Shown: positions 55,082 through 64,000 of the stretch, piece by piece
How positions within the stretch are numbered: position 1 is the stretch's first letter
Layout: every line of letters starts with the position of its first letter
NCBI RefSeq assembly: GCF_010731655.1
Contig: NZ_AP022619.1
Location: 3,968,001-4,032,000 of the forward strand
DNA: 64,000 nucleotides
Direction: 5' to 3'
Source of the DNA: Mycobacterium paraseoulense
GTDB taxonomy: Bacteria; Actinomycetota; Actinomycetes; Mycobacteriales; Mycobacteriaceae
Notes under the pieces: model-generated
Told to the model about the DNA's origin: nothing
The model's database searches: none
The model's input: only the letters and a program-made list of their open reading frames with translations
Made by a program: the position numbers and the translations under genes

Positions 55082-57070
55082 TTGACGGCGCGACCCAAGC
55101 CGGTTCCCGACGACCTTCGTCGGCTGGCCGCGGCACACGGGGTGGCGACCTCCTACCGAAACGAGCGGCGGGAGCCCGTGGAGGTCGACGCCGACGTCGT
55201 CATCCGGGTGCTCGGCCTGCTCGACGTCGACGCCGCGAGCGAAGCCGACCGGCGCCGCGAGCTCACCCGGCTGGCCGAGCGCGACCGCGCCGGCGTCCTG
55301 GCGCCCACCGTCGCCGTACGCGTGGACGGGCGGCCCCGGCCGTTTCCCCGCGCCGCCCTGCTGGTCAACGAGAACGGAGAACGGATTAACGTCCGCGACG
55401 AGCTGCCGAGCGACCTGACCGCCGGCTGGTATCGGCTGCACCTGCGTGACGGCCAGGAGGCCACCCTGGTCGCGGCCCCGCCGCGGGTGCCGCCGACGCC
55501 GGCCACCTGGGGCTGGATGCTGCAGCTGTACGCGCTGCGGTCGGCCCGGTCGTGGGGCGTGGGTGACCTGGGTGACCTGCGGGAATTCCTGGAGTGGACC
55601 GCCTCCGAGCACGGCGCGGGCGCGGTGCTGCTCAATCCGCTGCACGCGCCCGGCCCGACGCATCCGGTGCAGCCATCGCCGTACACGCCCTCCAGCCGAC
55701 GGTTCGCCAACCCGCTGTCGTTGCGGGTCGAGGACCTCGACGCCTACCGCCGAGCCGATCCGGACACCCGCGCCGAGGTGGACGCGCTGCGGGTCTCGCC
55801 GACCACCGAGCGCATCGATTACGACCTGGTGTGGGCGGCCAAACGGTCGGCGCTGGAGCTGCTGTGGCGCGCCGAAGGTCGTCCCAGTCCGCTGGACGAA
55901 TCGGCCGTGGCGGCGGGTCTGCCCGACTGGGCCACGTACTGCGCCCTGGCCGAGCGCCATGGCGGCCGGTGGACCCGGTGGCCGACCGCACTGCGGGACG
56001 TCGCCGGGCCGGCGGTCGCGGCGGCCCGTCGTGAGCTGGCGCCGCGGGTGGCGTTCCACGCCTGGGTGCAGCAGCGCTGCGGCGAGCAGCTGACCACGGT
56101 GCGCGATGCCGCTCGGCGCGCGGGCATGGCGCTCGGCGTGCTGCACGACCTGCCGGTGGGAGTGGACGCGAACGGCGCCGACGCGTGGGCGCTGGCCGAC
56201 GTGCTCGCCGCCGGGGTGAGCGTCGGGGCCCCACCGGACAACTTCACCCCGCGCGGGCAGGACTGGGGGCTGCCGCCGTGGCGGCCGGACCGGCTCGCCG
56301 CCACCGGGTACACCGCGCCGCGGGACATGCTGCGCGCGGTGCTCGCGCACGCCGACGGTCTGCGGATCGACCATGTCGCCGGACTGTGGCGGCTGTGGTG
56401 GATACCGCCGGGGGACGGCCCGGATCGCGGCACCTACGTGCACTACGACGCCGACGTCATGCTCGCGGTGCTGGCGCTGGAAGCGCACCGGGCCGGGGCC
56501 ACCGTCGTGGGCGAGGATCTGGGCACCGTCGAACCGGAGGTGACCCGGGCGCTGGCCGACAACGAGATGCTCGGGTGCGCCGTGTCCTGGTTCACCCGGG
56601 ACCAGTCCGCGCCGGACGAGCCGCTGCTCCCACCGGCGAAGTGGCCGTCACGCGCTGCCGCCAGCCTGTCCACCCACGACCTGCCCACCGCCGCGGGCTT
56701 CCTGCGCGGCGAACACGTCCGGGCCCGCGCCGACCTCGGTCTGCTCGATGACGTGCCGGGTGAGCAGTCGGTGGCCGACAAGGAACGCGCCGAGTGGCTG
56801 GAACTGCTGCGCGCCGAGGGGCTGCTGACGGGCCCGGACCCGGACGAGGCGGCGATCGTCACCGCTATGCACCGGTTGCTCGCGGCAACCCCCAGCCGGC
56901 TGAAGTTGATTTCGCCCTACGACGTGCTGGCCGAACCGCGCCAGCCCAATCTGCCGGGCACCATCGACGAGTACCCGAACTGGCGGCTCCCGCTGCCCGA
57001 GACGTCGGAGGAGCTGCGCGCCGACCCGAGGGTCGCCGAAATCACGGCGATCTTTCGCGAGTCGCCATAG
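55082..57070 (+). CDS. malQ: 4-alpha-glucanotransferase MalQ (amylomaltase)
   Basis: A 662-residue GH77 enzyme that moves maltodextrin chains between acceptors. Catalytic candidates are the nucleophile Asp430 (LRIDHVAGLWRLWW), acid/base Glu478 (VVGEDLG) and Asp533 (STHDLPT). An N-terminal domain of about 130 residues precedes the barrel. It begins with TTG at 55082, and a better start might lie upstream. It is slightly shorter than the recalled M. tuberculosis MalQ (about 724). Confidence 0.93.
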   Translation: MTARPKPVPDDLRRLAAAHGVATSYRNERREPVEVDADVVIRVLGLLDVDAASEADRRRELTRLAERDRAGVLAPTVAVRVDGRPRPFPRAALLVNENGERINVRDELPSDLTAGWYRLHLRDGQEATLVAAPPRVPPTPATWGWMLQLYALRSARSWGVGDLGDLREFLEWTASEHGAGAVLLNPLHAPGPTHPVQPSPYTPSSRRFANPLSLRVEDLDAYRRADPDTRAEVDALRVSPTTERIDYDLVWAAKRSALELLWRAEGRPSPLDESAVAAGLPDWATYCALAERHGGRWTRWPTALRDVAGPAVAAARRELAPRVAFHAWVQQRCGEQLTTVRDAARRAGMALGVLHDLPVGVDANGADAWALADVLAAGVSVGAPPDNFTPRGQDWGLPPWRPDRLAATGYTAPRDMLRAVLAHADGLRIDHVAGLWRLWWIPPGDGPDRGTYVHYDADVMLAVLALEAHRAGATVVGEDLGTVEPEVTRALADNEMLGCAVSWFTRDQSAPDEPLLPPAKWPSRAAASLSTHDLPTAAGFLRGEHVRARADLGLLDDVPGEQSVADKERAEWLELLRAEGLLTGPDPDEAAIVTAMHRLLAATPSRLKLISPYDVLAEPRQPNLPGTIDEYPNWRLPLPETSEELRADPRVAEITAIFRESP

Positions 57071-57200
57071 CCCTTCGGACAGGCCGCGCCAAACCCGCCG
57101 GATTCGGCCCGGCTTTTCGCGATTAGCAAACGCGCACTGCGGCTACTAGGAGATGGGCGTGCGCCGCACGGACGGTGCAGCGGAGGGATTGGGGTTGACC

Positions 57201-58559
57201 ATGGAACCGATATCGCCGACGGACGCGCTGTTCCTCATCGGCGAGTCGCGCGAACACCCGATGCATGTGGGGTCGCTGCAACTCTTCGAACCGCCCGAGG
57301 ACGCCGGGCCGCACTTCGTCCGCGAGTCCTACCAGGCCATGCTCGAGTGCACGGACGTGCAACCCACGTTCCGCAAGCACCCCGCCTTTTTCGGTGGCCT
57401 CACCAACCTCGCATGGTCGTTCGACAACGATGTCGAGCTGGACTACCACCTGCGCCGGTCCGCCCTTCCGGAGCCCGGGCGGGTCCGGGACCTGCTGGAG
57501 CTGGCGTCGCGCCTGCACGGCAGCCTTCTCGACCGCCACCGCCCGCTGTGGGAGGCCCACCTGGTCGAGGGGCTGCAGGACGGCCGGTACGCCGTCTACA
57601 CCAAATACCACCACTCCCTCATGGACGGCGTGTCCGCGATGCGCCTGGTGCAGCGCGCCTTCACCCCCGATCCGGAAGACGACGAGGTGCGCGTCCCGTG
57701 GACCCTCGGGCCGCGCAAACGCGCCGGTGGGCAGAAACGCCGGTCACTGTTCGAGCGCACCGGGGGGGCCGCGGCGTCGGTGCTCGGCCTGGCGCCCTCC
57801 ACCCTGAAGCTCGCGCGGGCCGCGCTGCTCGAACAGCAGCTCACGCTGCCGTTCCGGGCGCCGCGCAGCATGTTCAACGTCCGGATCGGCGGCGCCCGGC
57901 GGGTCGCCGCACAGTCGTGGTCGCTGGACCGGATCAAAGCGGTCAAGTCGGCGACCGGGGTGACGGTCAACGACGTCGTGCTCGCCATGTGTGCCGGGGC
58001 TCTCCGGGCCTACCTACTCGAGCAGGGCGCCCTGCCGGACGGCCCGCTGACCGCAATGGTGCCGGTCAATCTCCGCAAGGCGGACGACGACCGCGGCGGC
58101 AACCAGGTCGGAACGTTCCTGTGCAATCTGGCAACGGATCTCGATGATCCGGCTGGGCGTCTCGAGACCATCAGCGCATCGATCCGCGACACCAAAGACG
58201 TGTTCCAGCAATTGCCCCCGATTCAGCAACTGGCCCTCTCGGCGTTCAACATCGGCGGTCTGTTCTTCGGGCTGATCCCCGGCTACCTCTCGGCGGCGTC
58301 ACCGCCGTTCAACATCGTCATCTCCAACGTCTCGACCGGTCCCTCCGAGCCGCTGTACTGGCGCGGCGCGCGGCTGGACGGAAACTATCCGCTGTCCATC
58401 CCGCTCGACGGGCAGGCGGTCAACATCACCGTGACCAACAACGCCGACAACCTCGACTTCGGCCTGGTGGGCTGCCGGCGCAGCATCCCGCACCTGCAGC
58501 GGTTGCTGGGCCACCTGGAGACGTCGCTGAAGGACCTGGAGCGCGCCGTCGGAGTGTGA
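57201..58559 (+). CDS. WS/DGAT family acyltransferase
   Basis: A 452-residue wax ester synthase/diacylglycerol acyltransferase, which makes triacylglycerol or wax esters from acyl-CoA. The active-site HHxxxDG motif is HHSLMDG at 137-143. The opening MEPISPTDALFLIGESREHPMHVG and the late motif PFNIVISNVSTGPSEPLYW are typical. The ATG at 57201 fits the family start; an ATG at 57153 in frame is too close to its AGGAG to be used well. Mycobacteria carry many paralogues. Confidence 0.9.
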   Translation: MEPISPTDALFLIGESREHPMHVGSLQLFEPPEDAGPHFVRESYQAMLECTDVQPTFRKHPAFFGGLTNLAWSFDNDVELDYHLRRSALPEPGRVRDLLELASRLHGSLLDRHRPLWEAHLVEGLQDGRYAVYTKYHHSLMDGVSAMRLVQRAFTPDPEDDEVRVPWTLGPRKRAGGQKRRSLFERTGGAAASVLGLAPSTLKLARAALLEQQLTLPFRAPRSMFNVRIGGARRVAAQSWSLDRIKAVKSATGVTVNDVVLAMCAGALRAYLLEQGALPDGPLTAMVPVNLRKADDDRGGNQVGTFLCNLATDLDDPAGRLETISASIRDTKDVFQQLPPIQQLALSAFNIGGLFFGLIPGYLSAASPPFNIVISNVSTGPSEPLYWRGARLDGNYPLSIPLDGQAVNITVTNNADNLDFGLVGCRRSIPHLQRLLGHLETSLKDLERAVGV

Positions 58560-58561
58560 GG

Positions 58562-58999
58562 CTATGGCCTGGTGGTGTAGTCCAGGCACACCGTGGTGCC
58601 GTCGGGACGGGCGTTGATGGTGCAGTGGTCGGCGAGAGCGTGCATCAGCGCGATGCCCCGGGACCGTCGCGGATCGCTGAGCCGCTGCGGCGAGGGGTGG
58701 CACCACGAGCCGCGGTCGCTGACGCACACGCTGATCGACTGCGCGGCAGGGTCGTGGCTTGCCTGCAGTTTCATGGTGCCGACCGTGCGGTGGGCCCGGT
58801 AGGCGTGCTCGACGCAATTGGCCAATGCCTCGTTGACGCCCAGGATGATGTCGTCGCGAACCTCCGCGGGAGCCTCAGTCGCCTCCTGAAGCCACCGGCG
58901 CAGGGCGCGGCGCAATTCCGCCGCCGTCACCGCGTCGGCGGCGCCGGCGCAGGTCAATCGCGCGGGCGTCACGATCGTGGGGGGAAGAAGTGAGGTCAT
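58562..58999 (-). CDS. Anti-sigma-type (RsbW-like) ATP-binding protein
   Basis: A 145-residue HATPase_c_2 protein of the RsbW/SpoIIAB anti-sigma type. The N-box reads LGVNEALANCVEHAY, followed by VCVSDRGSW and GIALMHALADHC (G-boxes). It may bind a sigma factor or anti-anti-sigma partner, none of which is nearby. The ATG at 58999 (MTSLLPPTIVTPARL) is chosen. It converges on the WS/DGAT gene with a 2-base gap. Confidence 0.85.
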   Translation of the reverse strand: MTSLLPPTIVTPARLTCAGAADAVTAAELRRALRRWLQEATEAPAEVRDDIILGVNEALANCVEHAYRAHRTVGTMKLQASHDPAAQSISVCVSDRGSWCHPSPQRLSDPRRSRGIALMHALADHCTINARPDGTTVCLDYTTRP

Positions 59000-59115
59000 G
59001 CTCAGGGCATACCCAGTTGCGGGCGTGGTGTTAACTTGTTGACCGTCTCGCTTTGGCCACACACGGGTACACATTCGGAATCGGCCTGCCGTACAACGAC
59101 ATACCAAGGGATCCT

Positions 59116-60048
59116 ATGGAATTCCGTGCATTCATCGAGCCTCAGCAGGGCGCCGGATACGCCGATCAGGTCGCCGTAGCCCAAACCGCCGAACAACTGG
59201 GCTTCGCAGCGTTTTTCCGGTCCGACCACTACCTGGCGATGAGCGGCGACGGCCTGCCCGGTCCCACCGACTCGTGGGTGACACTGGGCGCGATCGCGCG
59301 GGAGACATCGAGCATCCGGCTGGGCACCCTGGTGACCTCCGCGACATTCCGCTACCCCGGCCCGCTTGCCGTCGCGGTGGCGCAGGTGGACGACATGAGC
59401 TCGGGGCGCGTCGAATTCGGTTTGGGCAGCGGCTGGTTCGCCGAGGAGCACCAGGCATACGGGATTCCCTTCCCCCCGCTGCGGGAGAGGTTCGATCGGC
59501 TGAGCGAACAGTTGGCCATCCTGACCGGGCTGTGGACGACCGAACCGGGCCAGACCTTCGACTACGCCGGCGAGTACTACACCATCACCGGCTCACCCGC
59601 GCTGCCCAAACCGACGCAGCGCCCGCACCCGCCGATCGTCATCGGCGGCCACGGCGCCAAACGCACTCCGCTGCTCGCGGCGCAGTATGCGGCCGAGTTC
59701 AACATTCCGTTCGCGCCGATCGGCGTGGCCGAGAAGCAATACCAACGGGTGGCGGACGCGGTCGCCGCGGTCGGCAGACCCGCCGACTCGATGGTCTACT
59801 CGAGCGCGTTCGTGCTCTGCGCGGGGCGGAACGACAGCCAGGTGGCCCGCCGGGCCGCGGCCATCGGCCGCGACCTCAACGAATTGCGCAGCAGCAGCCC
59901 GCTTGTCGGCACCCCCGCCGAGATCGTCGACAACTTGGGTGCCTGGAGACAGATCGGCGTGCAGCGCGTCTACACCCAGCTGCTGGACCTGTCGGATCTG
60001 GCGCACCTCGAGCTGCTGGCGAGCAAGGTTATGCCGCAACTGCTTTGA
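59116..60048 (+). CDS. LLM-class F420-dependent oxidoreductase
   Basis: A 310-residue luciferase-like oxidoreductase. Evidence: FRSDHYLAMSGDGLPGPTDSW, RLGTLVTSATFRYPGPLAVA, GRVEFGLGSGWFAEEHQAYG, and PIVIGGHGAKRTPLLAAQYA. AAGGGA lies ahead of the ATG at 59116, which favours it over upstream starts. The substrate is unknown. It is divergent from the anti-sigma-type gene. Confidence 0.9.
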   Translation: MEFRAFIEPQQGAGYADQVAVAQTAEQLGFAAFFRSDHYLAMSGDGLPGPTDSWVTLGAIARETSSIRLGTLVTSATFRYPGPLAVAVAQVDDMSSGRVEFGLGSGWFAEEHQAYGIPFPPLRERFDRLSEQLAILTGLWTTEPGQTFDYAGEYYTITGSPALPKPTQRPHPPIVIGGHGAKRTPLLAAQYAAEFNIPFAPIGVAEKQYQRVADAVAAVGRPADSMVYSSAFVLCAGRNDSQVARRAAAIGRDLNELRSSSPLVGTPAEIVDNLGAWRQIGVQRVYTQLLDLSDLAHLELLASKVMPQLL

Positions 60049-60067
60049 GGCCCCGCCGGTTAACCCG

Positions 60068-60886
60068 TCACGAGGACTCGGCGTCGGCGCGTTCCTCCTC
60101 GAGCCGATCCTTGCTGCGCAGCAACCGCAGCAGCGTCACAAACAGCAGCCCGCCGACCATGTTGCCGACCACGGTGTAGCCGAACCAGCCGAGCCAGGTC
60201 AGATAGCCGAACGGCGCATTCCCGGTGACCAGGGCGCCGAAGATGAGCAGCGAATCCAGGATCGAATGGAACAACCGCAGCCCGGCGAGCAGGAACGCGG
60301 CGGCGACCGCGGCGGCGATCTTGGCGGGCACCGAATCGGTGCCGTGTTGCATCCGGGTCATCAGCGTGATGACCATGCCGCCCAGGATCGCCAACACCAT
60401 GCTCTGAACCGACAGCGGTGCGGTGGCGAAGTGGGCGCCGGACTCGATGGTCTGCGCGTGCAGCTCGGGAAACCCCGTCATGATCAGCCACATGATCACC
60501 CATCCGCCCACCAGGTTGGCGAACATGGTGCCGCCCCACAGCTTGGCCAGCTGGCGGAGGCTGGCGCGCTTGGCGGCCACGGTCACGACGGGGATGATGA
60601 AACCCTCGGTGAACAGCTCGCTGCGGCCCAGCAGCAGGGCCAGGAAGCCGATCGAGAACGCCACCCCGGCCAGCAGCGGCCGGTGGGTGGCGTCCAGCAC
60701 CGACAGGTAGGCGAGCACCCCGATCCCCACCTCCGTGCCGCCGAAGAAGCCGGTGACCAGCACGCCGCGCCAGGTGCGGTGCAGGCGCTGGCTGCCCTCG
60801 CTCAGCATCCGGCTGAAGGCGTCCTCGAGCTCGTCCTCGATCGGACTGTCGGTCTGCCCGAGGTGGCGTTGGGTGGTCTCACTCAT
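60068..60886 (-). CDS. Formate/nitrite transporter family protein
   Basis: A 272-residue FNT family protein with about six membrane helices and an N-terminal cytosolic tail of about 40 residues (SRMLSEGSQRLHRTWRG). Motifs include GRSELFTEGFIIPV and WGGTMFANLVGGW. FNT proteins are pentameric channels for small monovalent anions such as formate or nitrite. The C-terminus is charged. Confidence 0.87.
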   Translation of the reverse strand: MSETTQRHLGQTDSPIEDELEDAFSRMLSEGSQRLHRTWRGVLVTGFFGGTEVGIGVLAYLSVLDATHRPLLAGVAFSIGFLALLLGRSELFTEGFIIPVVTVAAKRASLRQLAKLWGGTMFANLVGGWVIMWLIMTGFPELHAQTIESGAHFATAPLSVQSMVLAILGGMVITLMTRMQHGTDSVPAKIAAAVAAAFLLAGLRLFHSILDSLLIFGALVTGNAPFGYLTWLGWFGYTVVGNMVGGLLFVTLLRLLRSKDRLEEERADAESS

Positions 60887-60959
60887 GGTGGATGGCCAGA
60901 TACCCGTTATTCGGCGGACGGACCATCAGGTGTGAGGGATCTGACACGGCCCGCCCCCG

Positions 60960-61925
60960 TCATCTTCGCGGCCGCAGCACGGGTGTCACCAGTTCACCGG
61001 TGTTTAAGTAGCTCTCGAAGTTTCGGATCGCCAGCAGCGCCATCGCCCGACGGGTCCGGGCGGTGGCGCTGCCGATGTGCGGGAAGAGCACCACGTTGTC
61101 CAGGTCGAACAGCGCCGGCGGCACGCGGGGCTCGTCGACGAAGACGTCCAGCCCCGCTCCACCCAGGGCGCCGCCGGCGAGCAGTTCCACCAGCGCGTCC
61201 TGGTCGACGACGCTGCCGCGGGCGATGTTGACCAGGTAACCCTCGGGCCCCAGCGCCTCGAGGACGGCGCGGTCGACCAGGTGCCGCGTCTTGGGATCGC
61301 CGGTGGTGGCCACGACGAGGACGTCGACCGACTCGGCCAGCTCCACCGGCGACTCGGCATAGCGATACGGCGATCCGTCGACGCGGTGGCGGTTGTGATA
61401 CGCGATGGCACAGTCGAATCCGAGCAGGCGGGTCGCGATGGCCGAACCGATGCGGCCCAGGCCCAGGATCCCGACCTGCAGGCCGCTGACGTCGCGTCCG
61501 TACGGGAATGGGCCGTCGCGCACCCATCGGCCCGCCCGCACGTAGCGGTCCGCGGCGCCGAAACGGCGCAGTGTCATCAGGATCAGGCCCAGGGCGGTGT
61601 CGGCGACGGTGTCCGATAGGACGTCGGGAGTGTTGCTGACGCCGATGCCGCGGCGCCGCGCCGCGGACATGTCGATCATGTCCACTCCGGCCCCGTTGTT
61701 GATGATGACCTCCAGGTTGGGCAGCGCCGCGATCGTGTCGGCGTCGACGCCGGGTGGCCCCGAGGTGATCACCACCCGGATGTCCGCCGCATGCTCGGCG
61801 AGGAAGGCGGCCCGGTGTGGGGCGTCGGGAAGCTTCGCGATGTCGTAGCGCGCGGCCAGCTCGGCTTCGAATGTCCGCTCGAAGGCGCCGACCCGCACCG
61901 CGCTCATGATCTCTGTTGCCGTCAC
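60960..61925 (-). CDS. D-2-hydroxyacid dehydrogenase
   Basis: A 321-residue NAD-dependent D-2-hydroxyacid dehydrogenase. The nucleotide-binding motif is GILGLGRIGSAIA; catalytic candidates are Arg in LVNIARGSVVDQ, Glu in DVFVDEPRVP and His in LFPHIGSAT. It reduces an alpha-keto acid, perhaps glyoxylate/hydroxypyruvate-like. The GTG at 61925 (VTATEIMSAVRVGAFE) gives the family N-terminus; a long open frame upstream is not used. Confidence 0.9.
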   Translation of the reverse strand: MTATEIMSAVRVGAFERTFEAELAARYDIAKLPDAPHRAAFLAEHAADIRVVITSGPPGVDADTIAALPNLEVIINNGAGVDMIDMSAARRRGIGVSNTPDVLSDTVADTALGLILMTLRRFGAADRYVRAGRWVRDGPFPYGRDVSGLQVGILGLGRIGSAIATRLLGFDCAIAYHNRHRVDGSPYRYAESPVELAESVDVLVVATTGDPKTRHLVDRAVLEALGPEGYLVNIARGSVVDQDALVELLAGGALGGAGLDVFVDEPRVPPALFDLDNVVLFPHIGSATARTRRAMALLAIRNFESYLNTGELVTPVLRPRR

Positions 61926-62125
61926 CACTCCATCATCGGGCGTCGGGGAAATATCCCGGCGCCGGGCGTCGTTGTGGATCCCGACGGTGCCGGACATTCC
62001 CCCGGGTACCACCTCAGAACCGTCGCTTCGAGCGACCACTTGCCGAGAGGCGTGAAGACGGCACCGTCCCAGACTTTTCCGTCGCGCGCGGGAAGCAAAT
62101 CCGCCGCGGTGCGGTTGCACCGCCA

Positions 62126-62983
62126 ATGCGCATCGGAGTGGTGTTCCCACAAACCGAGCTCGGCTCAGACCCCGCCGTCGTACGCACGTACGGGCAGGCA
62201 GTCGAAGGGCTCGGGTTCACCCACATCCTCGCCTACGACCACGTCGTGGGCGCCGACCCGAGCGTGCATCAAGGCTGGGACGGCCCCTACGACATCGACT
62301 CGACCTTCCATGAGCCGTTCGTCATGTTCGGCTACCTGGCAGCGATCACTTCTCTCGAACTCGTGACCGGTGTGATCATCCTGCCGGAGCGACAGACGGC
62401 GCTGGTGGCCAAGCAAGCGGCCGAAGTCGACCTGCTGACCGGCGGCCGATTTCGGCTCGGCATCGGAGTGGGCTGGAACGCGGTCGAATACGAGGCGCTG
62501 GGCGAGAAGTTCACCAATCGCGGGAAGCGCTCCGAGGAGCAGGTCGAGCTGATGCGCAGGCTGTGGACCCAACGATCGGTCACCTTCGACGGCACCTATC
62601 ACACCGTGACCGCCGCGGGACTGGCGCCGCTGCCCACCCAACGCCCCATCCCGGTGTGGATCGGCACGGCGTCACAACGCGGGTGGGAACGCGTGGGACG
62701 GCTCGCGGACGGCTGGTTCCCGATGACCGGCCCCGGACCGGGCCTGGACCACGCACGCGAACAGGTGCACCGCGCGGCCGCGGCGGCCGGCCGGGACGCG
62801 GAAAGCCTGGGCATGGAAGGCCGGGTCAATTGGACCGGTGACCGGGACGAGGCCGCCGCCGCCATCGCCGCCTGGCGAGCCGCGGGTGCCACCCATGTGT
62901 CGGTCAACACGATGCAGTCGGGGTTCGCGACCGTCGATGACCACCTCGCTGCGCTGGAGCGGATCGCCGCCGACCTGAGGTAG
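62126..62983 (+). CDS. LLM-class F420-dependent oxidoreductase
   Basis: A 285-residue luciferase-like TIM-barrel oxidoreductase of the F420 type: MRIGVVFPQTELGSDPAVVR, HILAYDHVVGADPS, GRFRLGIGVGWNAVEYEALG and IPVWIGTASQRGWERVG. The ATG at 62126 was chosen because the domain starts there. It is divergent from the dehydrogenase gene and converges on the SulP gene. Substrate unknown. Confidence 0.9.
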   Translation: MRIGVVFPQTELGSDPAVVRTYGQAVEGLGFTHILAYDHVVGADPSVHQGWDGPYDIDSTFHEPFVMFGYLAAITSLELVTGVIILPERQTALVAKQAAEVDLLTGGRFRLGIGVGWNAVEYEALGEKFTNRGKRSEEQVELMRRLWTQRSVTFDGTYHTVTAAGLAPLPTQRPIPVWIGTASQRGWERVGRLADGWFPMTGPGPGLDHAREQVHRAAAAAGRDAESLGMEGRVNWTGDRDEAAAAIAAWRAAGATHVSVNTMQSGFATVDDHLAALERIAADLR

Positions 62984-62993
62984 CGGCAACGGG

Positions 62994-64000
62994 TTAGCCG
63001 GTGTCCGCTTCGACCAGGCTGAGGTGGACGGCGCGGCCGCTGGCCTTCGACGACTTGTCCGCCCGTGCATGGGGATTCATCAGCCCGTGGGCCACCTTGA
63101 CCTCGCCCCCCGTCGCGCAATGCCGGCGCTGCCAGTCGCTGATCGCCTGGTGTGCAGCGTGATCGAGGTAAGTGGCCATCATGTGGATCGTGACGGTGGT
63201 GCGCTCGGGGATGGTCGCGAGCACTCCGGTCAGCCGGGGCAGGGCCAGGAAGGTGCAGGCCCCTTCGATGGTCAGCTGCCATTCCGCACCGACCGACTTC
63301 GCTTCCACCCTGGCCCGCACCACCCGCCATCCGGTCACCATGACCGCCACCGCGAGTCCGATCATGACGCCGTGCAGCAGATTGAGAAAGACGACGCCGA
63401 CGATGGTCACCAGATAAACGGCGAGATCGCCGTTGCGCAAGGCGGTCTCGATGTGGGCCGGCTTCAGCAGCTCGATTCCGATGACGATGAGCAAGCCCGC
63501 GAGCGCCGCGGTGGGGATCCGTTCGACCAACCCGGCGAAGGGTACGGCGAACACCAGGATCCACACCCCGTGCATGATCGTCGACGCGCGAGTTCTGGCT
63601 CCCGCGTTGACGTTAGCCGCGCTGCGCACGATCACGCCGGCGATCGGAAGCCCGCCGACCGCACCCGAGGCGATGTTCGCCGCGCCTTGCCCGATCAGCT
63701 CGCGGTTGAAGTCGGTACGCGCCCCGGTGTGCATTCGGTCGATCGAGACGGCCGTCAACAGGCTTTGGACGCTGGTGATCAGGGTGACGGTGATCACCGC
63801 GATCACGACGGCCCCCCAGTTCCCGTCGGGTAGTTGGGGAAGCTGGAGCGCCTCTAGCACCGAGCCCTCCAGCCGGATGCGGGAGACGTTGAACGGCAAC
63901 GTGACCGAGATGACCGTGACGGTCACGATGGCGACCAGCGGCCCGGGGATCTTGGCCAGCCGGGCCGGGGCCCAGCGCCACGCAATCAGAATGGCGATCA
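62994..64000 (-). CDS. SulP-family anion permease (5' end outside window)
   Basis: The C-terminal 335 residues of a SulP (sulfate permease/STAS) transporter; the reading frame runs off the window end. Membrane segments with LITSVQSLLTAVSIDRMHTG and GQGAANIASGAVGGLPIAGVIVRSAANVNAGA are SulP marks. A STAS-like domain follows from about WQLTIEGACTFLALPRLTGV. The tail is basic and Ser/Lys-rich. Substrate could be sulfate or bicarbonate. Confidence 0.88.
   Translation of the reverse strand, partial: IAILIAWRWAPARLAKIPGPLVAIVTVTVISVTLPFNVSRIRLEGSVLEALQLPQLPDGNWGAVVIAVITVTLITSVQSLLTAVSIDRMHTGARTDFNRELIGQGAANIASGAVGGLPIAGVIVRSAANVNAGARTRASTIMHGVWILVFAVPFAGLVERIPTAALAGLLIVIGIELLKPAHIETALRNGDLAVYLVTIVGVVFLNLLHGVMIGLAVAVMVTGWRVVRARVEAKSVGAEWQLTIEGACTFLALPRLTGVLATIPERTTVTIHMMATYLDHAAHQAISDWQRRHCATGGEVKVAHGLMNPHARADKSSKASGRAVHLSLVEADTG

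Overview
The window comes from a high-GC actinobacterium and almost certainly from a slow-growing, non-tuberculous Mycobacterium. It carries a near-complete ESX-1 type VII secretion locus followed directly by ESX-2 genes, in the order known from M. tuberculosis. The proteins are clearly orthologous to the M. tuberculosis ones but diverged; EsxA, for example, differs throughout its length. I cannot name the species from the sequence alone. M. tuberculosis comparisons below are from memory, not from a search.

ESX-1 (about 29-26850). On the + strand lie espG1, espH, eccA1, eccB1, eccCa1 and eccCb1, a 48-codon ORF where PE35 is expected, PPE68, esxB, esxA, espI, eccD1 and espJ. Most neighbours overlap by 4 bases or are a few bases apart. 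On the - strand, read from the right, lie mycP1, eccE1, an extra espL-like gene, a GT9 glycosyltransferase, a DUF4254 gene, espB, espL and espK. Between the two halves a tetR-family gene diverges from a second full-length espB-like gene on the + strand; the shared promoter holds two matching palindromes. EccB1, EccCa1/Cb1, EccD1 and EccE1 build the membrane channel. EccA1 and EspG1 serve as cytosolic ATPase and PPE chaperone, MycP1 is the protease, and EsxA/EsxB, PPE68, EspB, EspJ and EspK are substrates or co-secreted proteins.

ESX-2 (about 26944-38000, all - strand). Read from the right: PE36, PPE69, esxD, esxC, espG2, a MinD/ParA-like gene (Rv3888c type), eccD2, mycP2, eccE2 and eccA2. The channel genes eccB2 and eccC2, expected upstream of PE36, are absent. 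The locus stops at a gene-free stretch followed by an unrelated sensor kinase, so this ESX-2 looks incomplete.

Accessory metabolic region (38333-64000). This holds an orphan PrrB-like histidine kinase, a TetR regulator with an acyl-CoA dehydrogenase, an Eis-family acetyltransferase, a decayed FAD oxidoreductase, an HdeA-like lipoprotein and an MFS exporter. Further on are three F420-type LLM oxidoreductases, an NTF2-like protein, a PadR regulator, a NUDIX hydrolase, an amidohydrolase, small conserved proteins and a mycolic-acid cyclopropane-synthase family methyltransferase. The region ends with a hemerythrin, an MHS-type transporter, a PhoU remnant, malQ, a WS/DGAT acyltransferase, an anti-sigma-type ATPase, a formate/nitrite transporter, a D-2-hydroxyacid dehydrogenase and a SulP permease cut by the window end. 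No rRNA, tRNA, CRISPR array, insertion sequence or phage gene was recognised.

The most interesting points are the TetR-linked second EspB, the espL2-GT9-DUF4254 cassette inside the ESX-1 core, the AT-rich and WxG-less syntenic EspB, the collapse of PE35, and the missing EccB2/EccC2.
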